A stretch of DNA of 40,767 nt from Deltaproteobacteria bacterium (GTDB lineage: Bacteria > Desulfobacterota > Desulfobacteria > Desulfobacterales > C00003060). Made by a program: the position numbers and the translations under genes. The notes beneath the pieces are model-generated. The model was given only the letters and a program-made list of their open reading frames with translations, was not told the origin of the DNA and did no database searches. The first letter of the stretch is position 1; every line of letters starts with the position of its first letter. Positions 37,219 through 40,767 of the stretch are shown here, piece after piece. The stretch is from assembly GCA_019307135.1 (NCBI GenBank), contig JAFDKF010000051.1, positions 1-40,767 of the forward strand. The letters run 5' to 3'.

Positions 37219-40077
37219 CTAGGTCATTTGTGTGTGGGTCCTTACGTGATCGATGAGCTGCCCAGCGGATTTGATCAAATTTTGTGCTGTAGCCTCATCG
37301 AGTCCTTCGGCTTTCTGAGCCGATTCTCGCAAGCTTGCCACGATGGCCACAGCATTGTCAGGGAGCGAGCCTGCGGGAATGATACGGGACTGAATAAGGG
37401 CTAACGATAACTTCTCTTCACTGCCACCACCATCTTCCCCTGCCGAGTATGCCGAGGCCTTCAATGCGAGTTCGACTGCCTGTCCAAGTGGTGACAATGC
37501 TTCCAGAGGGAAACCGCCTTCAGCCAAAAGGGTGCTCATTCGCATTTTTCTATCAGCTTCTGAGAACACCTTCTGCGCTTGTTTGCGCAGCCTTTCTCTT
37601 TCTGCTGATGCGCTGTCGGCAAATGCAGGGCTGCGATGAAACTGATTAACAAACCTCTTGTCCGTTTTCAGAAATCCAGCCTCAGTCAACCTCTGTATGG
37701 TTTCGTAGGTTGTTCGGTCCATGATCTCAAGTGCCGGCGGCTCTTTTGATGCAGAGAAATTCTCCCGCAGGAGCCGTTCGGCAAGATGTTTGGATTGTTC
37801 TACCGGACCATCTATGACGGCAAGGATCGTGCTCTGGCCTGTAGTGTTTTGGCACGATTCGAGCAGGAGCAACCGGTCGGCCATTCGTGCTACCATACCA
37901 TCGTGGAACGCCTCATAAGGGTCTTCTGTTGTAATCGGCAACGGCCCTAACTCTCTGCCGGGCGTTACCGCTTCTCCCGCCTCCACCCCAATCAGGCCCT
38001 CCAGGCGTTCCAGAAATGCCGCGCGGCCCGATGGCATCTTGATGGCTCCAAGATCGCCTTGTCCATCCAGAACGCCGTCGGCAAGCTGCTGTTTTTGGGC
38101 AAGCATACCCAGCATGCGATGCTCGATGCTGTTTTCACAAACAAGATTGATGATGGTCACCGATCTTGTTTGATGTTTACGCCAGGCACGGGCAATCCGC
38201 TGTTCCAGTTTCGCCGGATTCCAGGGCAGATCCAGATTCACCACTGCACTGGCCTCCTGGAGATTCAGACCAAGGCTGCCGGAGTCTGTTGACAGGAAAA
38301 GGGAACAATCCGGATCATCCTTGAACATTCTAATCTGCTCGCGACGCTTTTTCTGGGGCACAGACCCGGTATGCCAGGCGAAACCAAGTTTCATTTCCTT
38401 AGCGAGATCACGCACCAGGAAGAGCATCCGTTCCCATTCAGAGAAAACAAGCACTTTGTTGCCATTGGAAGATACGATGTCTTCCAGGATACTGGCCAAT
38501 TCCGGAAGCTTTGGGCATATACGGCAATCCTGGTCCAGGATGAACGGCGTATCGCAGAGCATGCGCATGCAGGCCAGCAATTTTTGCAGCATTTGAAATT
38601 CTTCCCTGGTCAGTGGCCGACGCTTGGTAATTGCCATCAGGCGTGCCACACGTTCGCTGTATTCATCGTAACGAGCGCGCTGCTCGGTTTCCATGCTCAC
38701 AAAGTAGTGATTGACCGTTCTTCCGGGAAGCTGTTCTTCAACTTCGTATTTTCGACGCCGCAACATGACGGGCCGAATACGACGGTGCAGCTCTTCGAGG
38801 TTCTTATATCCTGCCGGACGGCCCTTTTCATCCAGCTCGTAGAATTCACGGTTAAACCGGAACAGGGGGCCGAAAACCTGGGAGTCAAGAAACTCTATGA
38901 TCGAATAGATTTCGTCAATGCGGTTTTCCAGCGGTGTCCCGGTCAATACAAAAGCATACGGACTGGAGAGCTGTTTCACTGCCTTGGCGGTCTTGGTTTG
39001 CCAGTTCTTGATGCGCTGGGCCTCGTCCAGGATGACAACGTCAGGGGCCAGTACCCGATTAATGTCCGTGATATCGCTTCGAATCTGCTCGTAATTGCTG
39101 AGATAGAAAAAGGATGGCTCGCGGTACATCTTTAACCGTGTCGCACGGGGTCCCCAGATCATTCGGGCAGGCAGTCTTGTGAATTTAGAGATCTGTTCCT
39201 CCCATTCTGCCTTCAGAGACACAGGGCAAACGACAAGCACTCGCTCAACATTTCGGATTTGCCTGAGAAGTTCACATGCCCCGACGGCCTGCACGGTCTT
39301 GCCGAGTCCCATGTCGTCGGCCAAAAGCGTTCGCTCGCCAAAGGCAAGGTGGAGCATGCCGTCCTCCTGATAAGGATAGAGCGGATGCCGGAGAAAGTTC
39401 ATCGTCCGTTTGCCATCTTTGACGTCTTGAAGAAACACTTCCTTGGATCGAATATGTTCTTCACGGCGACGAAGGTCGGCAACCCATTCCTCCACATCCC
39501 GTGCGATGCGAATTGCCCGCTGGACCTTCTTCGATTCCGTGGCCAGTGCGCGTTTCAAGGCGGGGATAGCCTTTGTCGGGTTTGCCAGAAGCGTACTGTT
39601 GCTTGAGAAAAAGGGATTTAGGACGTTTCTCGTTCTTTTTGAGGGCTTTTTGGGCCATGCTGCCTTGATCTCTGGTGTTCCTCGACGCGAAAGATAGACT
39701 TCCACGCGGGGGGAACCTTCCTGTGCCGCTTGTTTGAACAAGCGAATTTTTCCCTTGCGCAGGTGCAGGAGTACAGCCTCAATATGCTTGCAGGTGCCCA
39801 GCCCGTTGATTTGGTAGTCGATACATTGGCAGGAATTTTCCAGATCCGTTAGGGAACGAATTTCTACCAGATACGTTTTGCCGCCTTCGCTGGAACAGGC
39901 TGCGAATGTTCCGTAGAACGATTGGTCTGGCTCAAGGGCCTCAATACTGATCGGTTCCATTGAGGCACGCAAGCGCCTGCGTTCGACCTCTTCCTCGTCC
40001 GTTGTTCTCCATCCTCGAAATGTTGGCTTGGCCTTAAGGGCTCTGGTCGCCGCCGTGTGCTTTTTTCTCTTTTTCAT
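37219..40077 (-). CDS. SWI2/SNF2-family helicase with SWIM zinc finger
   Basis: 952 residues from ATG at 40077 (MKKRKKHTAATRALKA); the open frame reaches 40161, but that start has no ribosome site. A SWIM finger (CQCIDYQINGLGTCKHIEAV) is N-terminal. The SNF2 core follows: motif I LADDMGLGKTVQAVGACELL, motif II VVILDEAQRIKN, LTGTPLENRIDEIYSIIEFL, and the helicase C part KVLVFSEWERMLFLV, TDSGSLGLNLQEASAVVNLD, LEQRIARAWRKHQTRSV. A ~250-residue helical tail follows. It is a DNA-translocating ATPase and may act in repair or defence; no partner gene is adjacent. Confidence 0.9.
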   Translation of the reverse strand: MKKRKKHTAATRALKAKPTFRGWRTTDEEEVERRRLRASMEPISIEALEPDQSFYGTFAACSSEGGKTYLVEIRSLTDLENSCQCIDYQINGLGTCKHIEAVLLHLRKGKIRLFKQAAQEGSPRVEVYLSRRGTPEIKAAWPKKPSKRTRNVLNPFFSSNSTLLANPTKAIPALKRALATESKKVQRAIRIARDVEEWVADLRRREEHIRSKEVFLQDVKDGKRTMNFLRHPLYPYQEDGMLHLAFGERTLLADDMGLGKTVQAVGACELLRQIRNVERVLVVCPVSLKAEWEEQISKFTRLPARMIWGPRATRLKMYREPSFFYLSNYEQIRSDITDINRVLAPDVVILDEAQRIKNWQTKTAKAVKQLSSPYAFVLTGTPLENRIDEIYSIIEFLDSQVFGPLFRFNREFYELDEKGRPAGYKNLEELHRRIRPVMLRRRKYEVEEQLPGRTVNHYFVSMETEQRARYDEYSERVARLMAITKRRPLTREEFQMLQKLLACMRMLCDTPFILDQDCRICPKLPELASILEDIVSSNGNKVLVFSEWERMLFLVRDLAKEMKLGFAWHTGSVPQKKRREQIRMFKDDPDCSLFLSTDSGSLGLNLQEASAVVNLDLPWNPAKLEQRIARAWRKHQTRSVTIINLVCENSIEHRMLGMLAQKQQLADGVLDGQGDLGAIKMPSGRAAFLERLEGLIGVEAGEAVTPGRELGPLPITTEDPYEAFHDGMVARMADRLLLLESCQNTTGQSTILAVIDGPVEQSKHLAERLLRENFSASKEPPALEIMDRTTYETIQRLTEAGFLKTDKRFVNQFHRSPAFADSASAERERLRKQAQKVFSEADRKMRMSTLLAEGGFPLEALSPLGQAVELALKASAYSAGEDGGGSEEKLSLALIQSRIIPAGSLPDNAVAIVASLRESAQKAEGLDEATAQNLIKSAGQLIDHVRTHTQMT

Positions 40078-40479
40078 GTTCTGTGTTCCGCTCAGGTTGA
40101 CGTTTACCCCGTAGTTGCATAAGTTACGAAGGAGGTCCGCAGTTCCCTCATTTTGCAACAACGGGTTTTATTTATTTCCACTCTTGCAGACCTGTCTGCA
40201 AAGAGCCTGATAAATCGATATGTGGACAACCGTGTACCCAGTACCGCACTTAAAGTCAATACGGATTTTCGCGACAGTTTAACCGTCATATAGATACAAG
40301 GGCTTTAGCTCAACTTCCATACGGTCCCCAAGCATGACACACTCGTAAAAAGTCCCTTTTCCCCTCCCCTGGCGCCCGCCTTCCACTGCGAGGCACGAGC
40401 GGGGAAAAATGGGGAAGAATGGGGACGCTGGTAAAAAAAGTAAGTTGCCAAAGGAAAGCGTAAATGCGAAATAGATCCC
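40078..40479. other. Intergenic region upstream of the helicase and of the right-edge transposase
   Basis: 40181-40205 is a near-perfect palindrome (CTCTTGCAGAC and GTCTGCAAAGAG) about 100 bp before the helicase start, a possible operator. CTCGTAAAAAGTCC at about 40343-40356 matches the end of the 149-bp MITE and may be a remnant. 40417-40438 is the left terminal repeat of the Y1 element (GAATGGGGACGCTGGTAAAA), preceded by degenerate GGGGAA/AATGGGG repeats. Confidence 0.5.
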
Positions 40480-40767
40480 ATGCCAAGACAAGCCCGCCTT
40501 GACGCACCCGGTGTCCTGCATCACATCATGATCCGTGGAATCGGGCGTCGAAAGATATTCATAAATGATAGGGATCGGGAGGATATGCTCGAGCGGCTGG
40601 ATAGACTCCTGCCTGAGACCCAAACGGCCTGTTACGCATGGGTATTCATTCCTAATCATGCCCATTTTCTTTTCCGAACGGGTCTGGCACCTCTTGCCAC
40701 GGTGATGAGAAGGCTGCTTACGGGTTACGCCGTCAGTTTTAATCGCCGCCACAAGCGCCACGGCCAG
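40480..40767 (+). CDS. Y1 (IS200/RAYT-like) transposase, 3' end cut by the window edge
   Basis: 96 codons from ATG: MPRQARLDAPGVLHHIMIRG, then DREDMLERLDRLLPETQTAC and the HUH motif NHAHFLF. The last ~48 codons closely match the start of the window at the DNA level, so it is a second, apparently undamaged copy of the same element. It would catalyse single-strand transposition of the element and probably of the deleted derivative at 707-1071. The terminal repeat is 42 bp upstream. Confidence 0.88.
   Translation, partial: MPRQARLDAPGVLHHIMIRGIGRRKIFINDRDREDMLERLDRLLPETQTACYAWVFIPNHAHFLFRTGLAPLATVMRRLLTGYAVSFNRRHKRHGQ

Overview
The window looks like a chromosomal contig from a sulfate-reducer-type deltaproteobacterium (Desulfobacterota). 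The evidence is the gene content: a class II (B12-dependent) ribonucleotide reductase, a LysR regulator resembling the selenium-metabolism-associated group, a DUF4390-NtrY-NtrX triplet, a GH57/DUF4912/GT4 alpha-glucan cluster, LpxC (so Gram-negative), and intergenic DNA full of short-period repeats and MITE-like palindromes. Base composition is roughly balanced by eye. Both window ends lie inside near-identical copies of one Y1 (RAYT/IS200-like) transposase gene, so the contig probably breaks at a repeat.

Layout. 1-4.1 kb is a mobile/accessory patch: a frameshifted Y1 transposase, an internally deleted derivative of it, a truncated and a complete tyrosine recombinase, a Phd/PIN toxin-antitoxin pair whose 3' end runs into an integron attC-like structure, and a higBA module with a broken toxin. 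4.3-14.7 kb is core: comM (yifB), lpxC, DUF4390-ntrY-ntrX, rsmD, coaD and a LysR regulator. 14.8-21.4 kb carries nrdJ, a YqaA/DedA membrane protein, pcm, a conserved unknown, a receiver-domain remnant, a universal stress protein, a flavodoxin-like/LMW-phosphatase fusion and a small Cys-rich protein. 21.9-24.7 kb is polA.

24.7-36.7 kb is an alpha-glucan (glycogen-type) region: a glucan phosphorylase translationally coupled to a stand-alone receiver, a GT4 glycosyltransferase (glycogen-synthase-like), a GH57 branching enzyme, a DUF4912 protein, a GH13 hydrolase overlapping a TIM-barrel protein, and an AAA ATPase. Together these could make, branch and phosphorolyse a storage glucan; the TIM-barrel protein and ATPase are unassigned. 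37.2-40.1 kb is a SWIM-SNF2 helicase.

The most unusual content is intergenic. There are several distinct mobile palindromic families: two inverted copies of a ~225-230 bp MITE with perfect 8-bp target duplications and a heptanucleotide satellite core; a 149-bp MITE with an 8-bp duplication inserted in a leader sequence that also occurs empty elsewhere in the window; a 178-bp MITE at the lpxC stop codon; and a 23-bp palindrome that overlaps stop codons and once lies inside a reading frame. Arrays with a strict 7-nt period recur across the window and have contributed coding sequence to the polA N-terminus. No rRNA, tRNA or CRISPR array was seen.
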